Source: Amycolatopsis decaplanina DSM 44594 (GTDB lineage: Bacteria > Actinomycetota > Actinomycetes > Mycobacteriales > Pseudonocardiaceae). From it: a stretch of 64,000 nt of DNA. Position numbers and translations under genes: made by a program. The stretch is taken from the NCBI RefSeq assembly GCF_000342005.1, contig NZ_AOHO01000047.1:179155-243154 (forward strand). The letters run 5' to 3'. The notes under the pieces are model-generated. The model worked only from the letters and a program-made list of their open reading frames with translations. It was not told where the DNA came from and did not search any database. The first letter of the stretch is position 1. Each line of letters opens with the position of its first letter. Below are positions 26,922 to 35,839 of the stretch, piece after piece.

Positions 26922-29900
26922 CCACGATCGACGAAACCAGCGCGGCCGCGCGCCGCGCCCTGCTCGAACGACGGCTGCGACGGCGCACGGAGCCCGCCGC
27001 GACCATCACGCCGCGCCCCGGCGACGCCGTCGTCCCGCTGTCGTATCAGCAGGAACGCGTCTGGTTCATGGAGCAGTTCGCGCCGGGCACCGGGTCCTAC
27101 CACATCCCGGTGCCGATCCGGCTGACCGGCAGACTCGACGTCGCCGCGCTCCAGTCCGCTTTGGACACCCTGCCTGTCCGGCACGAGGCGCTGAGGATGC
27201 GGTTCCCGGCCGGGGACGACGGACAGCCGACCGTCCACATCGAACCGTCGGTCACGGTTAATTTGTCCATTGTGGATGCCGGAAGCGCGGAAGCGGCCCG
27301 CGCCGCCGTCGACGCCGCCGCGGCCGAGACGTTCGACCTGGCCACGGGCCCGCTGCTGCGGGCGACCCTGGCCCGGGTGTCCGACGAGGAGCACCTGCTG
27401 GTCTTGTGCACGCACCACATCGTGGGCGATGGCTGGTCGGTCGACCTGCTGCTGCGTGACCTCGCCGCGCAGTACCACGCCCTGAGCACCGGCGGCACGG
27501 CCGAGCTGCCCGCGCTGAGCATCGGGTACGGCGACTTCGCGCACTGGCAGCGCCGCACGCTCACCGGTGGCGAACTCGACCGGCAGCTGGAGCACTGGCG
27601 GGCGCAGCTCACCGGGGTCGAGCCCCTGGAGCTGCCCACCGACCGGCCCCGGCCGGCCAAGCAGAGCTTCGACGGCGCGATCCACGAGTTCTTCGTCGAG
27701 CGCGACCTCGCCCGTGCCCTCGGCGAGCTGAGCCGCGGGCACGGGGTCACGCTCTTCATGACCCTGCTGGCCGCTTACCAGGTGCTGCTGTCGCGGTACT
27801 CGGGCCAGGAGGACTTCGCGATCGGCTCGTCGTCGGCCGGGCGCGGCCTGCCCGAGCTGGAGGGCGTGGCAGGCATGTTCATCAACATGCTTCCCCTGCG
27901 TGCCCAGCTGGCGGGTGACCCGTCGTTCGCCGAGCTGCTCGAACGCACCCGGCGGCACGTGCTGGACGCGTTCGACCACGCCGACGTCCCGTTCGAGCGG
28001 CTGGTGAGCGCGCTCGGCGTGCCGCGCGACGTCAGCCGCTCGCCGGTGTTCCAGGCGATGTTCGTGCTGCAGAACTACGAGATGGGCCGGATGGGCGCGG
28101 CCGGAGAGTCCGATGTGGACTTCCGCTGGCTGCCGATGGATCTGCCCGCGACCCGGTTCGACTTCGAGTTCCACGCGATCGAGGTCGAACGCGGGCTGAT
28201 CGGCAAGTTCGTCTACAACACCGCGCTGTTCACCGCGGACACGGTCGCCGGGATGGCCGGGCGGCTGGTCACGCTGCTGCGCTCGATCGTCGCCGACCCG
28301 GACCGTCGGCTGTCCGAAGTGGACATTCTCGACGCCGGACAGCGCGAACTCGTCCTGGAGCGCTGGAACGCCACGACGGCCGAGTTCCCGCAGACCACGC
28401 TGCACGCGCTCGTGGAGGAGCAGGCCGCCCGGACGCCGGACGCGCCCGCGGTGACCTTCCGCGGCGAGTCGCTGACCTACCGCGAGCTGGATGAGCGGGC
28501 CAACCGGCTCGCGCACCGGCTGCGTGGCCTCGGCGTCGGACCGGGCGTGCTCACCGGGGTGTTCGCGGAGCGGTCGTTCGAGCTGGTCGTCGCGCTCCTC
28601 GGCGTGCTGAAGGCCGGTGGCGCGTACGTCCCGCTCGACCCGGAGTACCCGGCTGACCGGCTGGCGTTCATGCTGCGGGACGCGGCCGCGCCCGTCGTGC
28701 TGACGCAGGCTGCGTTGCGTGAAACGCTGCCGCCGGGGGAAGCGACCGTCGTTGTCGTAGACGACCCTGCCGACCCTGCCGACCCTGCCGAGACGGCCGG
28801 GCAACCGGGCACCCCGCCCGAAGCTCTCGCCGGACCGGAAGACCCGGCGTACGTCATCTACACCTCGGGCTCGACCGGCCTGCCGAAAGGCGTGCCCAAC
28901 GGTCACCGCGGCATCGTCAACCGGCTCGACTGGATGCAGCGCGCGTACCGCCTCGACGGCACCGATTCGGTGCTGCAGAAGACCCCGGCCGGTTTCGACG
29001 TGTCGGTTTGGGAGTTCTTCTGGCCGCTGATCACCGGTGCGCGGCTCGTGCTCGCCGAACCCGGCGGCCACAAGGACGCCGCGTACCTGCGTGAGCTGCT
29101 CGCGTCCGAAGGCATCACCACCGCGCACTTCGTGCCGTCGATGCTCACGCTTTTCTTGGCCGAAGGAGGCGTCGAGACCTGTACGGCGCTGCGGCGGGTC
29201 GTGTGCAGCGGTGAGGAGCTGCCGCTCGACGCCGCCCGCGAGTTCACCCGGCGGTTGCCGGACTGCGAGCTGCACAACCTCTACGGCCCGACCGAGGCCG
29301 CCATCGACGTCACCGCCTGGCACTGCACGCCCGCCGCGCTCGCCGAGGTCGCGTCGGTGCCGATCGGAGCGCCGATCCAGAACATCCGGATCTACGTTCT
29401 CGACGGTGCCGGGCGACCATGCCCGGTCGGTGTGCCCGGCGAACTGCACATCGCCGGCGTCGGTCTCGCCCTGGGGTACCACAATCGCCCGGAGCTGACG
29501 GCCGAGCGGTTCGTGCCCGACCCGTTCCACAGTGGACGGATGTACCGCACCGGCGACCTCGCGCACTGGCGCCCGGACGGGACGATCGCGTTCCTCGGCC
29601 GGATCGACCACCAGGTCAAGTTGCGAGGCCTCCGCATCGAGCTGGGGGAGATCGAGACGACCTTGCGCGCCCAGCCGGGTGTGCGCGATGCCGCCGTGAT
29701 CGTCCGCGAGGACACACCGGGGGACAAGCGGCTGGTCGGGTACGTCGTCGGCGACGCCGAGCCCGGCGCGCTGCGGACGGCGCTCAAGCAGAGCCTCCCG
29801 GACTACATGGTCCCACCGTCGTTCGTCCCGCTCGTCGAGCTCCCGCTCACCCCGAACGGCAAGCTCGATCGCAAGGCGCTTCCCGCTCCGGTCGCGTCCC

Positions 29901-32365
29901 GGGACGCGACCAAGGAGCTGGTCGCGCCGTCGACTCCGGCCGAGATCCTGCTGGCCGGGATCTGGCGGGACGTGCTCAAAGTGGACGAACTGGGCGTCGA
30001 CGACGACTTCTTCGACCTCGGCGGCCACTCGATGCTGGCCACCCAGGTGGTGGCGCGGATCGGCAAGGAGGGCGCCGGCCAGGTCGGTGTCATGGACCTG
30101 TTCCAGCACCGCACGATCCGCGAGCTGGCGTCCTTCATGGACGGTGACACCACCGACCGGCCGCGGCACCTGCTGTACGAGCTGACCAAGCCGACGGCGC
30201 AGCGGACGCTGACCTACGTCTGCTTCCCCTACGGCGGCGGCAGCGCGATCGTCTACCAGCCACTGGCCGACGCGCTCCCGGAGGGCTACTCGCTCTACTC
30301 GGTCGCCATCCCCGGCCACGACGTCGGACTGTCCGAAGAAGCCCTGCCCTTCGACGACCTGGTCGAGCGGCTGGCCGACGAGATCCTCGACCGCGTCGAC
30401 GGCCCGCTGGCCATCTACGGTCACTGCGGTGTCGGCAACGCGCTCGCCGTCGCCGTCGCCCGGCTGCTCGAAGAGCGCGGCCGCGAGCTGGAGGTCGTCT
30501 ACATCGGCGCGATCTTCCCATTCGCGCGCATGAAGGGCGCGGTGGGGACGCTGCGCACCCGGCTGGAGAAGCTGCGCAGCAACCGGTACTACTCGAACTG
30601 GCTCAAGGGCATGGGCGTCGACACCGACGACCTCGACCCGGCGCAGGCAGACCGGATCATCACGAACATGCGCGCCGACAGCCGCGCCGCCGAGGAGTAC
30701 TTCAGCGGCCTGCTCGACGCCCGCGTGGCCAAGCTGCGCGCGCCGATCGTGTCGGTGGTCGGCTCCGAGGACCCGGTCACCGACTACTACGCCGAGCGGT
30801 ACCGGGAATGGGAGTTCCTCACCGACACCACCGCGCTCGTGGTGCTCGACCGGGCCGGGCACTTCTTCCTGCGCTACCGGGCCGACGAACTCGCGGAGAT
30901 CGTCACGCGCGTGCACCCGGCGCTGGACGATCCCGGCGAGCTCGACGTCCGGGCCCGCGGCGAAGACGCGGCCTGGGCGGTGCACGAGACCCATCGGGCC
31001 ACTGTGGACGAAAAGCCCGCGGTGCGGCCGAGCATGGGCCGGTTCGTCACGATCACGATCGGGCAGCTGGTGTCCTCGACCGGCTCGGCGCTGACGTCGT
31101 TCGCGGTGCCGATCTGGCTCTACACCCGCACGGGCTCGGTCGCCGACCTCGGCCTGCTGTGGGCGCTCGCGCTGTTGTTCGGCGTGCTCGTCCTGCCGGT
31201 GGCGGGTGCCCTGGTCGACCGCGGCGACCGGCGGCGGATCATGATCGCGGCCAGCAGCATCGCCGGCGGGATCCAGCTGGTCCTGGCGTTGCTGCTGATC
31301 ACCGGGCACGTCCAGCTGTGGCTGTTCTACGTGCTGATCCCGCTCGGGTCGGTGGCTTCGTCGTTCCAGCGCATCGCCTATCAATCGTCGGTGGCGCAGC
31401 TGGTGCCCAAGCAGTACCTCGGTCACGCGATGGGCCTCGCGCAGCTGTCCACCGGTTTCGCCCAGCTGCTGATGCCGGTGCTCGCGGCCGGGCTGCTGGC
31501 GGCGATCGAGCTGTCCGGCATCCTGATCCTGGACATGGCGAGTTACGTGTTCGCGATCGTGGGCCTGCTGTTGGTGCGGTTCCCGGATCTGATGGGCTGG
31601 CGCCCGCGTGAACCGCTGCTGACGGCGATCGCGGGCGGGCTGCGGTACTCGTGGAACCACCGCGGCTTCCGCACGATGCTGCTGTACTTCGCGCTGGCGA
31701 ACGTCTTCCTCGCACCCGCGCTGGTACTGGTCTCGCCGCTCGTGCTGTCGTTCGGCTCGGTCACCGACGTCGCGCAGGTGGCGCTGGCCGAGGCCCTCGG
31801 CGCGGTGGCGGGCGGGATCGGGATGGCGCTGTGGGGCGGCCCGCGGCATCGGCGGATGGTCGGCGTGCTCGCCGGCAACGTCGGGATCGCGCTCGGCAGC
31901 CTGGTGATGGGCCTGCGGCCGTCGCTGATCGTCGTCGCGGCCGGGGTGTTCCTCCTGGCCGCCGCGATGTCCGTGTCGCAGGGCATCTACGCGACGCTGG
32001 TGCAGGTCAAGGTGCCGCAGCGGTTCCACGGCCGGGTGTTCGCGATCAACCAGACGATCACGTGGTCGACGCTGCCGATCGGGTTCGCCGTGCTGGCGCC
32101 GCTGGCCGTCGGGTGGTTCTCGCCACTGCTGGCGCCGGGCGGCGCGCTGACCGGGTCGGTCGGCGCCGTGCTCGGCACCGGCGAGACCCGGGGGATCGGG
32201 CTCGCCTACGTCGTCTTCGCGCTGATCCTGCTTCTGATCAACGTGGGCGGGTTCTCGATGCGGCGGCTGCGCCGGTTCGACACCGAGGTGCCCGATTCGC
32301 TGCCCGACGATCTCGTAGGGGCGCAGGAACGTGAGCGCAAGCTCGCGGGGAAGAAGGCCGCATGA
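26918..32365 (+). CDS. NRPS C-A-T-TE fused to MFS transporter, Ser-like code
   Basis: 1815 aa, terminal enzyme of cluster 1. Domains: C (~30-470; THHIVGDGWS), A (~495-1000; YTSGSTGLPKG, A4 AGFDVSVWEF, A5 NLYGPTEAAID), carrier (FFDLGGHSMLA, Ser ~1038), thioesterase (~1070-1330; FPYGGG, GHCGVG), then a 10-12-helix MFS transporter (~1370-1790). The code I read is D-V-W-H-V-S-L-I-D-K, nine of ten matching serine. The TE nucleophile elbow is GHCGVG, a Cys where most TEs have Ser. The candidate catalytic His is in DRAGHFFL. The MFS part includes the loop DRGDRRR. NRPS-MFS fusions are known in actinobacteria. Release and export of the product by one polypeptide is the natural reading. A 9-bp repeat (GACCCTGCC, three copies, 28763-28789) encodes DPADPADPA. 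Confidence 0.92.
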   Translation: MTTIDETSAAARRALLERRLRRRTEPAATITPRPGDAVVPLSYQQERVWFMEQFAPGTGSYHIPVPIRLTGRLDVAALQSALDTLPVRHEALRMRFPAGDDGQPTVHIEPSVTVNLSIVDAGSAEAARAAVDAAAAETFDLATGPLLRATLARVSDEEHLLVLCTHHIVGDGWSVDLLLRDLAAQYHALSTGGTAELPALSIGYGDFAHWQRRTLTGGELDRQLEHWRAQLTGVEPLELPTDRPRPAKQSFDGAIHEFFVERDLARALGELSRGHGVTLFMTLLAAYQVLLSRYSGQEDFAIGSSSAGRGLPELEGVAGMFINMLPLRAQLAGDPSFAELLERTRRHVLDAFDHADVPFERLVSALGVPRDVSRSPVFQAMFVLQNYEMGRMGAAGESDVDFRWLPMDLPATRFDFEFHAIEVERGLIGKFVYNTALFTADTVAGMAGRLVTLLRSIVADPDRRLSEVDILDAGQRELVLERWNATTAEFPQTTLHALVEEQAARTPDAPAVTFRGESLTYRELDERANRLAHRLRGLGVGPGVLTGVFAERSFELVVALLGVLKAGGAYVPLDPEYPADRLAFMLRDAAAPVVLTQAALRETLPPGEATVVVVDDPADPADPAETAGQPGTPPEALAGPEDPAYVIYTSGSTGLPKGVPNGHRGIVNRLDWMQRAYRLDGTDSVLQKTPAGFDVSVWEFFWPLITGARLVLAEPGGHKDAAYLRELLASEGITTAHFVPSMLTLFLAEGGVETCTALRRVVCSGEELPLDAAREFTRRLPDCELHNLYGPTEAAIDVTAWHCTPAALAEVASVPIGAPIQNIRIYVLDGAGRPCPVGVPGELHIAGVGLALGYHNRPELTAERFVPDPFHSGRMYRTGDLAHWRPDGTIAFLGRIDHQVKLRGLRIELGEIETTLRAQPGVRDAAVIVREDTPGDKRLVGYVVGDAEPGALRTALKQSLPDYMVPPSFVPLVELPLTPNGKLDRKALPAPVASRDATKELVAPSTPAEILLAGIWRDVLKVDELGVDDDFFDLGGHSMLATQVVARIGKEGAGQVGVMDLFQHRTIRELASFMDGDTTDRPRHLLYELTKPTAQRTLTYVCFPYGGGSAIVYQPLADALPEGYSLYSVAIPGHDVGLSEEALPFDDLVERLADEILDRVDGPLAIYGHCGVGNALAVAVARLLEERGRELEVVYIGAIFPFARMKGAVGTLRTRLEKLRSNRYYSNWLKGMGVDTDDLDPAQADRIITNMRADSRAAEEYFSGLLDARVAKLRAPIVSVVGSEDPVTDYYAERYREWEFLTDTTALVVLDRAGHFFLRYRADELAEIVTRVHPALDDPGELDVRARGEDAAWAVHETHRATVDEKPAVRPSMGRFVTITIGQLVSSTGSALTSFAVPIWLYTRTGSVADLGLLWALALLFGVLVLPVAGALVDRGDRRRIMIAASSIAGGIQLVLALLLITGHVQLWLFYVLIPLGSVASSFQRIAYQSSVAQLVPKQYLGHAMGLAQLSTGFAQLLMPVLAAGLLAAIELSGILILDMASYVFAIVGLLLVRFPDLMGWRPREPLLTAIAGGLRYSWNHRGFRTMLLYFALANVFLAPALVLVSPLVLSFGSVTDVAQVALAEALGAVAGGIGMALWGGPRHRRMVGVLAGNVGIALGSLVMGLRPSLIVVAAGVFLLAAAMSVSQGIYATLVQVKVPQRFHGRVFAINQTITWSTLPIGFAVLAPLAVGWFSPLLAPGGALTGSVGAVLGTGETRGIGLAYVVFALILLLINVGGFSMRRLRRFDTEVPDSLPDDLVGAQERERKLAGKKAA

Positions 32366-33633
32366 GTACGGCAGTGCTGGTCAGGGAGGCCCGCGGGCAC
32401 TGGGTCGGCGAGGTCGCGCCGGTGATGCGGGCGGCCGGGCACCGCGTGGTGCTGCTCGCCCCGCCGATGGACGCGGCCGAGCGGGCCGCGCTGGACGGCG
32501 TGGTGGACGACGTCGTCGCGCTCGACGACGTCCACGACCCGGAAGCCGTTGCGGCGAAGGTCCGCGAGATCGCCGGCGGTGCGCTGGCCGGCATCTTCAC
32601 CGGCTCGGACGGCGCCATCGCGAGCACCGCCCGCGCCGCGGAGCTGCTCGGGGTGGCGCGCTGCCCGGCGTCGGTGTTCGCCCTGTGCGCGAACAAGTTC
32701 GCTGTCCGGGAGGCCCTCGCCGCGGCCGGGCTGCCCGGGCCCGCGCACGCCCTGATCTCGTCGGCCGCCGAGGCGGCATCGGTCGCTTCGGCGGTCGGGC
32801 TCCCGGCGATCGTCAAACCGGTCAACGGGGCCGGCAGCAACCTCGTCCGTACCGTGTCCACTGTGGACGAACTGGCGGCCGCGTACGAGCTGCTGGCCGC
32901 GCGGCTGCCCAAGTCCGCTGATCCGCGCTACCACCGTCCACTGGGGACAGTTGATCCTTCGAAGACGTTTCTGGTCGAAGGGTTTCTGCGGGGCCCGGAG
33001 TACGCGGTGGACGTGCTGGTCCGCGATCGCGTGGCCGAGCCGGTCGAGATCCTCGACAAACCGCTGATCGACGAGCGGAAGTTCGAGCTGGCGCTGTCGT
33101 GCCCGCCCGCCGGGCTCACCGCCGACCGGGCCGAACTGGTCACCGCCGCGGCGGTCGCCGCCGTCCGCGCGCTGGGTCTCGACAACACCTGCGCCCACGT
33201 CGAGCTGATCGACGACGTCGACCGCGGCCCGACGATCGTCGAGGTCAACGCGGGCAGGCCGGCCGGGTCGATCATGCCGCTGCTGGCGAAGCTGCGCACC
33301 GGCATCGACGTGTTCGCCGAGCTGGCGGCGCTCGCGGTGGGCGCTCCGCCGCCGGTGCGGGAACCCGCGAAACTGCCGATCCCGCTCGGCATGCTGATCC
33401 TCTACGCGGCCGGTTCGGGCAGGTTGACGAGGATCGGCGGGCTCGACGAGATCGCCGAGCTGCCCGAGGTGATCGACGTCGTCACCACCGTCTCGCCGGG
33501 GCAGGTGCTCACCGACGAACAGGAGACCTACGCGGTCAACCTCGTCGTGGCCGGGTTCGCCGATCACGACGATCTCGCCGCCCTGCACGCGGAGGCGAGC
33601 AAGCTCATCCGGCTGGATCTGGAGGATGTGTGA
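32362..33633 (+). CDS. ATP-grasp ligase 1
   Basis: 423-aa protein of the ATP-grasp carboxylate-amine ligase superfamily. The N-terminal domain (~1-110) is Rossmann-like. The ATP-binding region includes NKFAVREALAAAGLPGP, then GLPAIVKPVNGAGSNLV. The metal/nucleotide residues appear in HVELIDD and VEVNAGRPAGS. The C-terminal ~100 residues form the usual lid/extension. Enzymes of this type (BacD- or DdaF-like) join an amino acid to a carboxylate through an acyl phosphate. It overlaps the preceding and following genes by 4 bp. The next gene is a close paralogue, so two ligations, or a heteromeric ligase, are possible. Confidence 0.85.
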   Translation: MSTAVLVREARGHWVGEVAPVMRAAGHRVVLLAPPMDAAERAALDGVVDDVVALDDVHDPEAVAAKVREIAGGALAGIFTGSDGAIASTARAAELLGVARCPASVFALCANKFAVREALAAAGLPGPAHALISSAAEAASVASAVGLPAIVKPVNGAGSNLVRTVSTVDELAAAYELLAARLPKSADPRYHRPLGTVDPSKTFLVEGFLRGPEYAVDVLVRDRVAEPVEILDKPLIDERKFELALSCPPAGLTADRAELVTAAAVAAVRALGLDNTCAHVELIDDVDRGPTIVEVNAGRPAGSIMPLLAKLRTGIDVFAELAALAVGAPPPVREPAKLPIPLGMLILYAAGSGRLTRIGGLDEIAELPEVIDVVTTVSPGQVLTDEQETYAVNLVVAGFADHDDLAALHAEASKLIRLDLEDV

Positions 33634-34907
33634 ACACCGCGTTCGTGGTCCGGGAGACCGCCGGGCAGTGGATCGCCGACGTCGTGGCCGCTGTGCACGC
33701 GACCGGCCTGCGGGCCGAGCTGGTCACCCAGCCCCTGGAACCGGCGGAGCAGGCACAGCTGACGGAACTGGTGGACGGCTTCGTCGTCGTCGACGACGTC
33801 CGTGACGCCGAAGCCGTCGCCGAGGCGATCCGAGCGCGGACCGCGCGTCCGGCCGGGGTCGTGACCGCCGCCGAGGGAATCATCGCGAGCGTCGCCCGTG
33901 CGGCCGAGCTGCTCGGCGTCGCGCGCTGCCCGGCGTCGGTGTTCACCGTCACGCACAACAAGTTCGCGGTCCGGCAGGTGCTGGCCGCGGCCGGGTTGCC
34001 GGGGCCGCGCTGCGCGCTGATCTCCGCCGAGTCCGAGGCGGCGTCGGTGGCTTCGGCGGTCGGGCTCCCGGCGATCGTCAAGCCGGTGAACGGCGCGGCC
34101 AGCAATCTCGTACGTACGGTGTCCACTGTGGACGAACTGGCGGCGGCGTACCGGCTGCTGGCCGAGCGGTTGCCGCTGTCGGAGGACGCCCGGTACCACC
34201 GGCTCATCGGTGGCGGACCGTCGCCGATCGACCCGGTGAAGGTGTTTCTCGTGGAAGGCCTGCTACGTGGGCCGGAGTACGCGGTCGACGTCCTGGTGCG
34301 CGACGGCGTCGCGGAGCCGGTGGCCGTGGTGGAGAAGCCGCTGATCGACGAGCGCAAGTTCGAGCTGGGCATGGTCTGCCCGCCGCTCGAACTGTCCGAA
34401 GAGGACACCGAAAGGCTGTTCGCGGCGGCGACGGCCGCCGCGCTCGCGCTGGGTCTGGACAACACCTGCGCGCACGTGGAGCTGATCGACGACGCCGAGC
34501 TGGGCCCGGCGGTCGTCGAGGTGAACGCGGGCCGTCCGGCCGGCGGCGCCCAGCCGGTGCTGCTGAAGCTCGCGACCGGCATCGACGTCGTCGCCGAGGC
34601 CGTGTCGCTGGCACTGGGCACGCCACCGCCCGCGCGAGGTGCGGGCCTGCCGGTGCCAGTGGGCTATCTGATCTTCTACGCCGAGGGCGCCGGGCGGCTG
34701 GTTCGCGTCGACGGCACCGACGAGGTCGCAGACCTGCCCGAGGTTCTGGAGGTCGTCACGATCGTGCGCCCCGGCCAACTGCTCACCGACGACCAGGAGA
34801 TCTACGCGGTGAACGTGCTCGCCGCGGGGTTCGCCGACACCGAAGACCTCGCCGCGCTGCACGCCGAGGCCGCCAAGCTGATCCGATTCGAACTGGAGGA
34901 GTCATGA
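33630..34907 (+). CDS. ATP-grasp ligase 2 (paralogue)
   Basis: 425-aa paralogue of the preceding ligase, clearly a tandem duplication. Long stretches are near-identical, for example ASVASAVGLPAIVKPVNGA, RTVSTVDELAAAY, GPEYAVDVLVRD and DNTCAHVELIDD. Differences include NGAASN for NGAGSN and altered residues around 34200-34230, where an insertion gives RLIGGGPSPIDP. GTG 33630 overlaps the previous stop; the frame is open further upstream but that part only shadows gene 1. Both copies keep VEVNAGRPAG, so both look catalytically competent. The substrate is not predictable. Confidence 0.85.
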   Translation: MNTAFVVRETAGQWIADVVAAVHATGLRAELVTQPLEPAEQAQLTELVDGFVVVDDVRDAEAVAEAIRARTARPAGVVTAAEGIIASVARAAELLGVARCPASVFTVTHNKFAVRQVLAAAGLPGPRCALISAESEAASVASAVGLPAIVKPVNGAASNLVRTVSTVDELAAAYRLLAERLPLSEDARYHRLIGGGPSPIDPVKVFLVEGLLRGPEYAVDVLVRDGVAEPVAVVEKPLIDERKFELGMVCPPLELSEEDTERLFAAATAAALALGLDNTCAHVELIDDAELGPAVVEVNAGRPAGGAQPVLLKLATGIDVVAEAVSLALGTPPPARGAGLPVPVGYLIFYAEGAGRLVRVDGTDEVADLPEVLEVVTIVRPGQLLTDDQEIYAVNVLAAGFADTEDLAALHAEAAKLIRFELEES

Positions 34908-35839
34908 CCGCCGAACTCGCGGCGAACCTCGGTCACGTCGAGGGCAACGAACACACGAAGCTCACCGTGTACGCGGCCACGGGCCTGGACTGGGTGCGCG
35001 CGCACCGCGAAGTGCTGCAGGACCGGCTGCGCGAGCACGGCGCGATCCTGCTGCGCGGGATGCCGGCCGACCTGGCGGTGTTCAACCAGGTCACCGAGGA
35101 GATCGGCGGCTCGCTGCTGACGTACACGGAACGGTCGACCCCGCGGTCGGCGGTCTCGGGCAACATCTACACCTCGACGGAGTACCCGCCGGCCGAGTCG
35201 ATCCCGATGCACAACGAGAGCTCCTACTCGGCGCACTGGCCGGCCCGCCTGTTCTTCCTGTGCGACACCGCGGCCGAAACCGGCGGCGCGACGCCGATCG
35301 CCGACAGTCGCGCGATGTACCGCCTGCTGCCGGCGGGCCTGCGTGAGCGGTTCTCGGGCGGCATCACCTACACACGGGCGTTCCGTGAGGGTCTCGGGCT
35401 GACCTGGCAGGAGGCGTTCCAGACCGACGACCGCCAGGTGGTGGCGGACTACTGCGCCGGCAACGGGCAGACGTACGAGTGGACCGACGAGGGCCTGCGC
35501 ACGCGGCACGTGCGTCCGTCCTTTGTCGCGGAACCGCACACCGGCGCGATGGTGTGGTTCAACCAGGCCAACCTGTTCCACGTCTCGAGCCTGGAGGAGG
35601 AGGTCAGCGAGGCGCTGCTGGAGCTGTACCCCGAGGAGGACCTGCCCCGCAACGCGTTCTTCGCCGACGGCTCGCCGATCCCGCAGGCGGACCTGATCAC
35701 GATCAAGGCGACGTACGACGCGGTCAGCTACTCGTTCCCGTGGCAGCCGGGTGACATCATGGTGATCAACAACATGCTGATGGCCCACGGACGCGAGCCG
35801 TTCACGGGCAAGCGGCGGACCCTGGTCGCGATGACGTGA
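34904..35839 (+). CDS. TauD/AsnO-like Fe(II)/2-oxoglutarate oxygenase
   Basis: 311-aa protein of the TauD/clavaminate-synthase-like fold. The facial triad is visible: MHNESS supplies His-x-Glu (about residues 103-105) and MAHGREPF supplies the distal His. The 2-oxoglutarate-binding Arg is probably in GKRRTLVAM. The HxE rather than HxD motif is typical of the AsnO, VioC and clavaminate-synthase side of the family, which beta-hydroxylate amino acids. With an Asn-like A domain in the same operon, Asn beta-hydroxylation is a reasonable guess; a carrier-bound substrate (SyrP-like) is the alternative. ATG overlaps the ligase stop by 4 bp. Last gene of cluster 1. Confidence 0.85.
   Translation: MTAELAANLGHVEGNEHTKLTVYAATGLDWVRAHREVLQDRLREHGAILLRGMPADLAVFNQVTEEIGGSLLTYTERSTPRSAVSGNIYTSTEYPPAESIPMHNESSYSAHWPARLFFLCDTAAETGGATPIADSRAMYRLLPAGLRERFSGGITYTRAFREGLGLTWQEAFQTDDRQVVADYCAGNGQTYEWTDEGLRTRHVRPSFVAEPHTGAMVWFNQANLFHVSSLEEEVSEALLELYPEEDLPRNAFFADGSPIPQADLITIKATYDAVSYSFPWQPGDIMVINNMLMAHGREPFTGKRRTLVAMT

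Noticed and set aside
26453..32029. 1858-aa open frame on the minus strand opposite two NRPS genes
   Set aside because: Antisense shadow caused by strong third-position GC bias; its translation is low-complexity and lacks motifs.
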